Assembly: GCA_016288355.1 (NCBI GenBank)
Contig: JAEEYY010000197.1
Span: forward strand, 1 to 6,018
Source of the DNA: Synergistes sp.
Lineage (GTDB): Bacteria; Synergistota; Synergistia; Synergistales; Synergistaceae
DNA length: 6,018 nt
Reading direction: 5' to 3'
Shown in pieces: positions 1 through 5,699 of the stretch; positions within the stretch are counted from its first letter, which is position 1; every line of letters begins with the position of its first letter. Position numbers and translations under genes: made by a program. Under the pieces are notes generated by a model, which did not search any database, was not told the DNA's origin, and was given only the letters and a program-made list of their open reading frames with translations.

Positions 1-20
1 ACTTTTCAGCTGTTATGGTT

Positions 21-40
21 TATAATATTCCTGTATACAG
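21..40 (+). promoter_or_regulatory. Candidate -10 box and adjacent palindrome upstream of arcC
   Basis: TATAAT at 21-26 is a perfect sigma-70 type -10 box. A matching -35 would fall at or just beyond the left edge of the window, so it cannot be checked. Five bases downstream is the perfect 10-base palindrome CTGTATACAG (31-40), which would lie around the transcription start and could be a small operator. The inferred leader to the ATG at 85 is about 50 bases. This rests on motif match alone. Confidence 0.4.
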
Positions 41-84
41 CAAAGAACTACAGTTAAATATCCAGTATGAAGGAGAGCGATAAT

Positions 85-1080
85 ATGGTTCCGCATAGAA
101 TAGTTTCGGCCCAGAATGATTCCAGAGCAACAAAAGTTGTTGTAGCGCTTGGAGGAAACGCCCTTATGGAGGCAGGCACGCCGCCTACAGCCGAAGAGCA
201 GCTTCGTGTAGTCAAAAAGACATGCGAGAACCTTGCCGACATCAGCTGCAGCGGGTTTGAAATGGCTGTCGTTCACGGCAACGGGCCCCAGGTGGGGAGG
301 CTTGTCCTGCAGCAGGAGATAGCGGCTGCCGCCCAGCCGGATCAGCTCCCGGCGATTCCTTTCGACTGCTGCGGCGCTATGACCGAAGGCTATATAGGCT
401 ATCAGATTCAGCAGAGCCTGCGCGATGCACTCAGAAACAGAAACAGGAACATCCCTGTGGTCACGATAGTCACACAGGTGATAGTAGACGAAAATGACCC
501 GGCATTCGAGAAGCCTACGAAGCCGATAGGACGTTTTTACAGCGCTGAGGAGGCAGAAAGGCTGTCTAAGGAGAACGGCTGGACGATGAAAGAAGACTCA
601 GGGCGAGGCTGGCGCCGTGTCGTGCCTTCGCCGAAGCCCAAGCGCATAGTGGAGCTGGATTCCGTAAAGCGCCTGTGGGATACAACTATTGTGGTTACTG
701 CGGGCGGGGGCGGCATACCCGTGATCGAAAATATGGACGGATCTCTGACGGGCGTCGCCGCGGTCATAGATAAAGATCTTGCCGCCGAGCGCCTGGCCGA
801 GGACATGGAGACCGATATCCTGCTGATACTGACGGAGGTCGAGAATGTTTATATCAACTTCGGCCGCCCCGATCAGAAAGCGCTTGACCATATAAGAGTG
901 CAGGATGCCATCAAATATATGGAGGAAGGCCAGTTCGGCTCGGGCAGCATGGAGCCCAAAGTCATGGCGGCGATAAAGTTCGCACGCCGCTTCCCGGGCA
1001 AAAAAGCTATAATCACATCGCTCTCAAAGGCGATAGACGCGCTTGAAGGCAAAGCGGGGACTGTTATCACAATGGCGTAG
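85..1080 (+). CDS. arcC: Carbamate kinase
   Basis: Carbamate kinase (amino acid kinase fold, cytoplasmic) transfers phosphate from carbamoyl phosphate to ADP, giving ATP, CO2 and ammonia. It is the last, energy-yielding step of arginine deiminase or ureide-type catabolism. The 331-residue product carries the family signatures in order: VALGGNAL near residues 19-27, HGNGPQVG near 64-71, GYIGYQIQ near 102-109, PTKPIG near 144-149, RRVVPSPKP near 177-185, TAGGGGIPV near 205-213, AVIDKDLAAE near 226-235 and GSGSMEPKV near 285-293. Length is close to the usual 310 or so; the extra residues are an N-terminal extension before the first strand. The ATG at 85 was chosen because AAGGAG (70-75) sits 9 bases upstream. 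An in-frame ATG at 67 overlaps that site and has no site of its own. No carbamoyltransferase or deiminase gene is visible beside it. The gene ends in TAG and is followed by a strong terminator, so it is the last gene of its transcript. Confidence 0.96.
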   Translation: MVPHRIVSAQNDSRATKVVVALGGNALMEAGTPPTAEEQLRVVKKTCENLADISCSGFEMAVVHGNGPQVGRLVLQQEIAAAAQPDQLPAIPFDCCGAMTEGYIGYQIQQSLRDALRNRNRNIPVVTIVTQVIVDENDPAFEKPTKPIGRFYSAEEAERLSKENGWTMKEDSGRGWRRVVPSPKPKRIVELDSVKRLWDTTIVVTAGGGGIPVIENMDGSLTGVAAVIDKDLAAERLAEDMETDILLILTEVENVYINFGRPDQKALDHIRVQDAIKYMEEGQFGSGSMEPKVMAAIKFARRFPGKKAIITSLSKAIDALEGKAGTVITMA

Positions 1081-1122
1081 CGGGTACGCGACAGCACTGA
1101 CCTTATCTATATGATCTGACTG

Positions 1123-1145
1123 AGCCGGCCTTTGGCCGGCTTTTA
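1123..1145 (+). terminator. Rho-independent terminator of arcC
   Basis: A perfect 8-bp G+C-rich stem (AGCCGGCC at 1123-1130 with GGCCGGCT at 1134-1141), a 3-base TTT loop and a following TTTT run form a classic intrinsic terminator. It lies 42 bases after the arcC stop. It separates arcC from the downstream gene. Confidence 0.9.
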
Positions 1146-1392
1146 TATTTATAACGAACAACCGTCTGTTTATCAAACCTCCATATAACCCTCATAAAAT
1201 CGCCATATACCTGCTGTATATTTATCCGCGTAATGAGGTGCACATACCGGCATGACCCGGAAACGGGCGGAGAAATGCGTATAGAAAGATGTTGGCCGGA
1301 GTACGCTTCTTTAATAAGTTTTCAGCGATTTGAGGCTTAAGATCTGGCAGCATATCACGATAAGACTGTACCAACATTTACCCCACTTCCGT

Positions 1393-1416
1393 GCGGCAGG
1401 GCGAAAGCCCTGCCGC
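1393..1416 (+). repeat. Perfect 10-bp inverted repeat with GAAA tetraloop
   Basis: GCGGCAGGGC (1393-1402) pairs perfectly with GCCCTGCCGC (1407-1416) around a GAAA loop, an extremely stable RNA hairpin on the plus strand. It is followed by TTATACT rather than a run of T, so it is a poor intrinsic terminator. It lies about 100 bases upstream of the DUF3842 gene. It could be part of a structured leader, a transcript end or stability element, or a remnant of a dispersed repeat. Confidence 0.75.
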
Positions 1417-1489
1417 TTATACTATGCGTTATCTGGCAAGGCGCAGGCTAAGATTTCGAATTTAGTCCCTCCCGGCATATTTTTTAAGC

Positions 1490-1513
1490 TATACTTACAA
1501 TATGACGGAGGGG
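1490..1513 (+). promoter_or_regulatory. Candidate -10 box and ribosome binding site of the DUF3842 gene
   Basis: TATACT at 1490-1495 resembles a -10 box, but no good -35 lies 16-18 bases upstream. If used, the leader would be only about 17 bases. GGAGGGG at 1507-1513 is a strong ribosome binding site 5 bases before the ATG at 1519, and it fixes that start. The promoter part is weak; the ribosome binding site is clear. Confidence 0.45.
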
Positions 1514-1518
1514 ATAGG

Positions 1519-1932
1519 ATGAAAATAGTTGTTATTGACGGCCAGGGCGGCGGGATAGGAAAACAGATCGTTGCAGCGGCGCGTTTAAATTTCCCGGGCG
1601 CTGAGGTTACGGCGGTCGGTACGAACAGCATAGCCGCGGCAGCTATGCTCAGGGCCGGCGCCGACAGAGCCGCTACCGGGGAAAACTCGGTCGTGGTATG
1701 CAGCCGCGACGCCGACGTGATAATCGGTCCCGTCGCGATAGTCGTCGCAGACTCGCTGCTCGGCGAGATAACGCCGAAGATGGCCGCGGCCGTGGCCCAA
1801 AGCCGCGCGAAAAGGATACTGGTGCCTGTCAACAGCTGCGGAAATATAATAGCGGGGGTGCCGGATCTGTCTATTGGAAGACTCGTCGAGTGCGTAATAG
1901 AGGAACTTAAGAAAACGGAAGCGGAAAAGTGA
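1519..1932 (+). CDS. DUF3842 family protein, function unknown
   Basis: This 137-residue protein matches my memory of the DUF3842 family, small bacterial proteins without a known function. The N-terminus begins with a hydrophobic strand and a glycine-rich turn (GQGGGIGK, residues 8-15) that looks like a nucleotide-binding Rossmann loop. It is followed by AVGTNSIAAAAML (about 32-44), GADRAATGEN (about 47-56), a hydrophobic strand with RDADVIIGP (63-71) and ADSLLGEITP (77-86). There is no signal peptide and no obvious membrane segment, so it is probably cytoplasmic. The ATG at 1519 was chosen because GGAGGGG lies just upstream. An open frame reaches back to a TTG at 1330, but that stretch crosses the perfect hairpin at 1393-1416 and does not look like protein. 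It ends in TGA, facing the racemase gene in convergent orientation. Binding of a dinucleotide or other nucleotide is inferred only from the glycine loop. Confidence 0.88.
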   Translation: MKIVVIDGQGGGIGKQIVAAARLNFPGAEVTAVGTNSIAAAAMLRAGADRAATGENSVVVCSRDADVIIGPVAIVVADSLLGEITPKMAAAVAQSRAKRILVPVNSCGNIIAGVPDLSIGRLVECVIEELKKTEAEK

Positions 1933-1934
1933 CG

Positions 1935-1952
1935 CGCTGCGCAGCGGCTTTT
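1935..1952 (+). terminator. Weak possible terminator after the DUF3842 gene
   Basis: CGCTGCGCAGCG (1935-1946) is a perfect 12-base palindrome directly after the stop codon, followed by GC and four T. As RNA it gives only a 4-bp stem with a GCGC loop, so it is marginal as an intrinsic terminator. No better candidate with a T run lies between this gene and the convergent racemase gene. Confidence 0.3.
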
Positions 1953-1956
1953 GTTC

Positions 1957-2006
1957 CCGGGCGTAAGATATACCGCCGTAAAACAGAGACGCCCGGTTTA
2001 CGGCGG
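1957..2006. repeat. Two overlapping, mutually competing inverted repeats
   Basis: CCGCCGTAAA (1973-1982) is a perfect 10-base match to TTTACGGCGG (1997-2006). CCGGGCGT (1957-1964) is a perfect 8-base match to ACGCCCGG (1989-1996). The 3' arms are directly adjacent and the two helices interleave, so an RNA would form one or the other, or in principle a pseudoknot. Neither is followed by a T run on either strand. The element lies in the gap between the convergent DUF3842 and racemase genes. Confidence 0.7.
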
Positions 2007-2013
2007 CATTCGG

Positions 2014-2037
2014 GTCATGCTGCGGCAGGCGCATGAC
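2014..2037. repeat. 7-bp inverted repeat
   Basis: GTCATGC (2014-2020) pairs perfectly with GCATGAC (2031-2037) around a 10-base loop. It lies 7 bases after the interleaved repeats at 1957-2006, so about 80 bases of this gap are highly self-complementary. There is no T run to make it a terminator. Confidence 0.55.
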
Positions 2038-2177
2038 GGCAGAGAATGGCATTTATAAACTATAGTTTTTTAATTATCCGGACCGGCGTATTTTATCTCT
2101 CTCATTTCCCTGCGTAATAATCTCTTAGTTTTATCTCTTTATAGCGACAGACGCGTATTTCGGGGACAGTTTTTGTC

Positions 2178-2219
2178 AGCAGAGCAGAAAACCGGGCAGC
2201 AGCGGGTCCCTGCTCTGCT
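2178..2219 (-). repeat. 10-bp inverted repeat spanning the 3' end of the racemase gene
   Basis: AGCAGAGCAG (2178-2187) is perfectly complementary to CTGCTCTGCT (2210-2219), with a 22-base loop. In the leftward transcript the hairpin would start in the last codons and end at the first base of the TGA stop codon. No T run follows. It could stabilise or end the transcript, or be a by-product of the coding sequence. Confidence 0.5.
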
Positions 2220-2562
2220 CGATGAGCCAGTTGAAACCTGTTATGTTGGCTTCGCCGCGCACGAACGGTATGATCGCGTCGAAATCGCCGACCTTTGTCT
2301 TTTCAGAATAGTGTCCTTCGAAAACAGTTCCTATAATGCTTTCATGCCTGAAAATTTCCTCAGGCTTAAGCTTTCCCTGCGCAAAGAGCAGCGCCATTTT
2401 GGCGCAGGTACCTGTGCCGCACGGCGAACGGTCGATGTTGGCTGCCCCGAAGACCACGCAGTTCCTGGCATTGTCGTTATCTTTGTATATCCCGAACTCA
2501 GCCAGAAGAATCATATTGTTCTGCTTTATCAGAGGGTGCTGCACGCTGAACTGCCTGTTCGC

Positions 2563-2565
2563 CTA
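2563..2565 (-). other. In-frame amber codon inside the racemase gene
   Basis: On the minus strand the codons run GCG TAG GCG AAC AGG CAG, with the same frame open on both sides. The TAG falls in the helix before the conserved QHP motif, where homologues have a variable residue. A single base change from CAG, AAG, GAG, TTG, TGG, TCG, TAC or TAT would explain it. TAG is also the normal stop of arcC and of the oxidoreductase beta subunit in this window. Confidence 0.9.
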
Positions 2566-3224
2566 CGCAACAGCCTCCACTCCCAGCGCCTTTATCTTTG
2601 AAGCTTCCGAGGGTATGAGCGTCAGCCCGAACTCTTCCGCGTCCAGCATGGCGAAGAAACTGCCTCCGAAGCATATATCCATATTGACATGCTTGCCGAG
2701 CGACGGCATATACAGGCTGCATCCCTGCCGGTAGACAAACGCCGGGACGTTGCGCAGGAGGGCGCCTGTCGCCTCCCCGTCCTTTACGCTGACGGATATC
2801 GTAACGAGCCCCGCAGGCGTGTCCAGCGTTATATCAGTGTAAGGCTCCTTTACTTCCACCATTTTTAAATTTACCATTGCCGACGCAAGGCCTATGGAAC
2901 CGTGCCCGCACATGGAAACGCTGCCGCCTGAGTCGCAGAAGATGACCCCGGTATCGGCTTCTTCGGAAACAGGCGGAACGAGCACCGCGCCGAACATGTT
3001 TTCGTGACCTCTCGGCTCTGTCATGATAAAACGTCTGAAATCGTCGTGATTACGCTTAAAATCGTCCCATCTTTCGGGCATGCTCCCGCCTTTGAGTACC
3101 GGCGCTCCGCCGACGACTATGCGCGTCGGTTCCCCGCATGTATGCGAGTCAACTACCGCAACAAGTTTGCCTACTTTCATATTCATTCACCTGCCGTTCC
3201 ATGCCGTTTAAAGGAAATGCGGCG

Positions 3225-3319
3225 ATATTTAATATATATACTAACATATATTTATTTATATAATTTTATAATATATTAAATTTTATGCATTAAATTTACT
3301 GAATATAATATATTATTAT
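3225..3319 (-). promoter_or_regulatory. Extremely A+T-rich leader/promoter region of the racemase gene
   Basis: About 95 bases hold only six G or C, in sharp contrast to the neighbouring genes. On the minus strand a candidate promoter is TTGTCC (3334-3329), a 16-base spacer and TATATT (3312-3307). An imperfect 22-base palindrome centred on ATGCAT (3277-3298, 10 of 11 pairs match) would lie just downstream of the start of transcription and could be an operator. Such low-complexity sequence offers many TATAAT-like boxes, so the exact promoter is uncertain. Confidence 0.4.
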
Positions 3320-3409
3320 GACCATAAAGGACAAGATGTTAAGAAGATCCGCCGCGTTTCATTTAGTCGTTGAGTTACATCCATATGCCAAAATTATTTA
3401 AAAAAGCAC

Positions 3410-3439
3410 AAAAAAACCGCATGGCGTTTAGCCATGCGG
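3410..3439 (-). terminator. Rho-independent terminator of the M20 hydrolase gene
   Basis: On the minus strand a perfect 9-bp stem (CCGCATGGC with GCCATGCGG, 3439-3431 and 3425-3417) with a 5-base loop is followed by seven T (3416-3410). It lies about 20 bases after the stop codon. It separates this transcript from the racemase gene. Confidence 0.93.
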
Positions 3440-3458
3440 CAGATCGCAGGAGCGTGTT

Positions 3459-4619
3459 TTACAGCTTGCCTGTCAGTTCCGCGTAGAATATTGCCGCGTC
3501 TTTTATTTTCCTGACCGAACAGTGTTCGTCTCTCATGTGCGCTAATTTGTATTCGCCGGGGCCGAAGCCGATAGTTTCAATCCCCATAGATACCGGTGTA
3601 ACGGCGTTTGTACCGAAATCCCAGAAATCATACCTTTCAGGGATCCGGCCAAAAGCAGCTTCATATGCGGCGTTTGCAGCAGCATAAAGCACTGAGGTCT
3701 CACTCAGTTTCCATGCCATATGCATCGGTTCGTAAACGAGCTGAGCGCCCTTCCAGCTCGTCCGGTGCAGCGTGCCGGGTCCCCATGACGCGCGTTTGCC
3801 GCGGATCAGCTCATCCATCTCGGCACGTACCTTATCTTCCGTTTCTCCAAGCACAAGTCGGCGGTCGAGGTAAATTTCCGCCTCGCTCGGCACGGCGTTA
3901 AGCGATGCGGAAACGCAGCTTATGTCAGAAAGGACTATAGTCCCGTGCGGCGTGCCCTCGGACATGAGGCGTTTGTTCAGCGCTTCGACGCGCTGTATTA
4001 TTTCAGCCATTTCATAGACGGCGTTTATGCCCTTTTCGGGCGCCGAACCGTGTGCGGACACGCCGTGCGTTTTTATCCTGATCTGGGCCTTCCCCTTGTG
4101 CCCGAGCGTTATAACGTTGTCGGATGGCTCGCAGATCACGACGAAGTCAGGCCGCAGCGACAGCTCTTTGTACATCATCTTTAAGTTTTCGCCGTCGCAG
4201 TATTCTTCGCAGACAGAACCGCTGACGCATATTCTTTTGCCTTTCGCGTACCCCAGCTCCTTTGCGAGAGCGGCTCCGTAAACGGATGCCGCGAGGCCGG
4301 ATTTCATGTCGACGGAACCGCGCCCGTAGATGCAGCCGTCTTTTATCTCGGCGGAAAATGGCGGCAGCAGCCATTCTTCGGCATCCTGCGCTTCCACCGT
4401 GTCCATATGGGAGTCGAAATGTATCAGCTTTCCGGTCTCTCCTATGAAGCCTACCGCATTGCCGGTGCTGTCGATGAAGGCTTCATCATAACCAAGCTCT
4501 CGCATTTTCGCTGTGACCGCTTCAGCGACCGCGCCTTCATTGTCGGAATAGCTCTCTATGCGTACGAGCTGCCGAGTGAATTCGACGGCTTCCTCTGCAA
4601 ATCTTTCTGTCAGTGACAT
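3459..4619 (-). CDS. YgeY-like M20 family metallohydrolase
   Basis: This 386-residue zinc-dependent amidohydrolase or peptidase belongs to the M20/ArgE-DapE superfamily and most resembles the YgeY branch, linked to selenium-associated catabolic clusters. Metal-site motifs are in place: HMD with His71 and Asp73, GSVDMKSG with bridging Asp104, CEEY with the catalytic Glu138-Glu139 pair, CEPSD with Glu164, and AHMRDE with His361. The lid and dimer domain starts near HGVSAHGSAPEKG (185-197). The C-terminal part has FGTNAV and GFGPGE, typical of YgeY-like proteins. There is no signal peptide, so it should act in the cytoplasm. The ATG at 4619 was chosen because AAAGGAG (4634-4628) sits 8 bases upstream; a longer frame back to 4688 lacks such a site. 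The gene has terminators before and after it, so it is probably transcribed alone. Its substrate cannot be read from the sequence: acyl amino acid, dipeptide and carbamoyl compounds are all possible. Confidence 0.93.
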   Translation of the reverse strand: MSLTERFAEEAVEFTRQLVRIESYSDNEGAVAEAVTAKMRELGYDEAFIDSTGNAVGFIGETGKLIHFDSHMDTVEAQDAEEWLLPPFSAEIKDGCIYGRGSVDMKSGLAASVYGAALAKELGYAKGKRICVSGSVCEEYCDGENLKMMYKELSLRPDFVVICEPSDNVITLGHKGKAQIRIKTHGVSAHGSAPEKGINAVYEMAEIIQRVEALNKRLMSEGTPHGTIVLSDISCVSASLNAVPSEAEIYLDRRLVLGETEDKVRAEMDELIRGKRASWGPGTLHRTSWKGAQLVYEPMHMAWKLSETSVLYAAANAAYEAAFGRIPERYDFWDFGTNAVTPVSMGIETIGFGPGEYKLAHMRDEHCSVRKIKDAAIFYAELTGKL

Positions 4620-4659
4620 TTGTTCCACTCCTTTATTTTGCGGCGCTGTTCCTGCAACG

Positions 4660-4665
4660 AGTATA
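4660..4665 (-). promoter_or_regulatory. Candidate -10 box of the M20 hydrolase gene
   Basis: TATACT on the minus strand lies between the oxidoreductase terminator and the hydrolase start. It would give a leader of about 35 bases. The same hexamer in a similar context (GCTATACT) precedes the DUF3842 gene. No convincing -35 box is visible. Confidence 0.35.
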
Positions 4666-4698
4666 GCGTAAAAAAGCTTATGCGGCATCTTTGCCGGG

Positions 4699-4736
4699 AA
4701 AAAGAAAAAGGACGGGAAAACGCTGTTTTTCCGTCC
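4699..4736 (-). terminator. Rho-independent terminator of the oxidoreductase operon
   Basis: On the minus strand GGACGG (4736-4731) pairs with CCGTCC (4715-4710), extended by an A4/T4 helix (4730-4727 with 4720-4717) across a one-base bulge. The stem is followed by TTTTTCTTTTT (4709-4699). It starts about 30 bases after the beta-subunit stop and ends that operon. Confidence 0.87.
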
Positions 4737-4766
4737 CGTTCACTATGCACAAAAAGCTGTTTTGTT

Positions 4767-5699
4767 CTATCTCATGCATCTTGCGAGCAGTTTTTCCCAG
4801 TTTTCGTCAGCGTCCCGCTGGGCGTCGGCAACGAGATCGAAACGTTCTTGTCCTTTTTTGAAAAGGTGCGAATAACGCCCCTGCGCGCGAAGGAACTCTT
4901 CTATCGTCGCAGGCGGTTTCGGTTCGTAGGAGAGATAATATTTTCCGTCGATCACTTCATAGACCGGCCAGAATTTGCTGTCTACCGCAAGCCTGCAAAT
5001 ATTTGCCTGTTCGGAAGTGTCTATCTTCCAGAAGAGAGGGCATGGCGTAAGTATATTGACGAATGCCGGACCGGGCGTCTCAACAGCCCTTTTGACTTTC
5101 TTCATAAGGTCAAAGGGATTGTGCAGAGAAGTCTGGGCGACGTAAGGGATACCGTGTGCGGCAACTATCTCTGTCAGATCTTTTGCCCTCTGCAGCTTGC
5201 CGGAAGATCTGCTCCCGGCCGGCGACGTAGTCGCGTTTGCCCCGAGCGGAGTAGCGCTCGAACGCTGCGCACCGGTATTCATGTACCCCTGGTTGTTGTA
5301 GCATATATAAGTAAAGTCATGTCCGCGTTCCAGCGCGCCGGAGAGAGACTGCAGGCCTATGTCATACGTGCCGCCGTCTCCGCCGAAGGCGACAAATTTT
5401 ATCTCCTTGTCTATTTTTCCCTTTTTGCGCAGGACATTGTACGCGGTTTCGACGCCCGATATACCGGCCGCAGCATTTTCAAATGCTATGTGCATAAAGG
5501 GGACGTTCCATGCGCTGTAAGGATAGACCGTCGTGGAGACTTCCATGCATCCTGTGGCGCTGACCACGACTACGGGGCAGTCAATTCCCATAAAAGCCTG
5601 CCGTATCGCAGTCGGTGCGCCGCAGCCGGGGCACATGCGGTGTCCCTGAGTAAGCATCCTGCGTTTTCCGATCATATCTTTTATATTAAGCGCGCTCAT
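4767..5699 (-). CDS. 2-oxoacid:ferredoxin oxidoreductase, beta subunit (pyruvate/2-ketoisovalerate type)
   Basis: This is the thiamine-diphosphate-binding beta subunit of a multi-subunit pyruvate or branched-chain 2-oxoacid:ferredoxin oxidoreductase. The enzyme converts a 2-oxoacid plus CoA to acyl-CoA, CO2 and reduced ferredoxin. The 310-residue product has the four cysteines expected for a [4Fe-4S] cluster: Cys23 and Cys26 in MCPGCGAPT, Cys51 in ATGCMEV and Cys220 in TPCPLFW. The thiamine diphosphate motif runs from GGDGG (106-110) to NNQGYMNTG (135-143), followed by QRSSATPLG. The ATG at 5699 was chosen because AAAGGA (5713-5708) lies 8 bases upstream, and it gives a 14-base overlap with the end of the alpha subunit, a sign of translational coupling. 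A start further up at 5747 would extend deep into the alpha gene. The stop is TAG. Motifs alone do not separate pyruvate from 2-ketoisovalerate specificity, so no gene symbol is given. Confidence 0.94.
   Translation of the reverse strand: MSALNIKDMIGKRRMLTQGHRMCPGCGAPTAIRQAFMGIDCPVVVVSATGCMEVSTTVYPYSAWNVPFMHIAFENAAAGISGVETAYNVLRKKGKIDKEIKFVAFGGDGGTYDIGLQSLSGALERGHDFTYICYNNQGYMNTGAQRSSATPLGANATTSPAGSRSSGKLQRAKDLTEIVAAHGIPYVAQTSLHNPFDLMKKVKRAVETPGPAFVNILTPCPLFWKIDTSEQANICRLAVDSKFWPVYEVIDGKYYLSYEPKPPATIEEFLRAQGRYSHLFKKGQERFDLVADAQRDADENWEKLLARCMR

Larger units (their letters stand above)
1146..1518 (+). other. Long non-coding gap with GNRA-capped hairpins
   Basis: About 370 bases lie between the arcC terminator and the next gene, with no convincing coding sequence. 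Visible structure is a 4-bp hairpin with a GAAA loop (CCCG 1256-1259, CGGG 1264-1267) and two 5-bp complementarities that cross each other (1247-1251 with 1295-1299, and 1277-1281 with 1302-1306). A 10-bp GAAA-capped hairpin at 1393-1416 is listed separately. I do not recognise a known riboswitch or small RNA class here. It could be a leader RNA of the downstream gene, an independent small RNA, or ordinary spacer. Confidence 0.4.
1933..2175. other. Convergent intergenic region
   Basis: This gap holds the inverted repeats listed separately, then an A+T-richer stretch. That stretch contains the palindrome AAACTATAGTTT (2057-2068) and a direct repeat TTTTATCTCT (2091-2100 and 2129-2138). No coding sequence or RNA gene is apparent. 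No strong intrinsic terminator for the leftward racemase transcript is visible. Confidence 0.6.
2176..3180 (-). pseudogene. Proline racemase family gene interrupted by one in-frame TAG
   Basis: The frame runs without a shift from ATG 3180 to a natural TGA at 2176-2178, giving 334 codons, the usual length for proline racemase, except for a TAG at codon 206. The family racemises proline, or epimerises 4-hydroxyproline, with two catalytic cysteines and no cofactor. Both are present: Cys91 in SMCGHGSIG before the TAG and Cys254 in DRSPCGTGT after it. A second cysteine argues against the 3-hydroxyproline dehydratase branch, which has threonine there. Other family marks are VDSHTCGEPTR near the start, EPRGH near residues 55-59, FGGSFFA before the TAG, and KVGDFDA and ITGFN near the end. 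The ATG at 3180 was chosen over that at 3186 because AGGTG lies 7 bases upstream of it. A product ending at the TAG would have 205 residues and lack the second cysteine, so it should be inactive. The gene is either a recent nonsense pseudogene or is decoded by amber readthrough. Confidence 0.88.

Noticed and set aside
67..84. Earlier ATG of carbamate kinase
   Set aside because: The AAGGAG at 70-75 overlaps this start and serves the ATG at 85. Nothing suitable lies before 67.
1233..1340. 35-codon plus-strand open frame in the gap after arcC
   Set aside because: It has no ribosome binding site and no recognisable motif, and it overlaps possible RNA structure. It could be a gene remnant but nothing supports a call.
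1330..1518. N-terminal extension of the DUF3842 gene back to a TTG
   Set aside because: The strong ribosome binding site at 1507-1513 marks ATG 1519. The extension runs through a perfect 10-bp hairpin and is not protein-like.
1585..2052. Minus-strand open frame over the DUF3842 gene
   Set aside because: It is a shadow of the real gene, and its upstream part comes from the inverted-repeat region.
2091..2138. Direct repeat TTTTATCTCT, two copies 38 bases apart
   Set aside because: Only two short low-complexity copies lie in an A+T-rich spacer, too little to call an operator array or a CRISPR.
2176..2544. C-terminal half of the racemase as a separate gene starting at GTG 2544
   Set aside because: There is no ribosome binding site, the sequence is homologous upstream of the GTG up to the TAG, and it would lack half of the active site. 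It is the continuation of one gene.
2545..2565. Frameshift between the two racemase parts
   Set aside because: Codon by codon reading shows both parts in the same frame, separated only by TAG.
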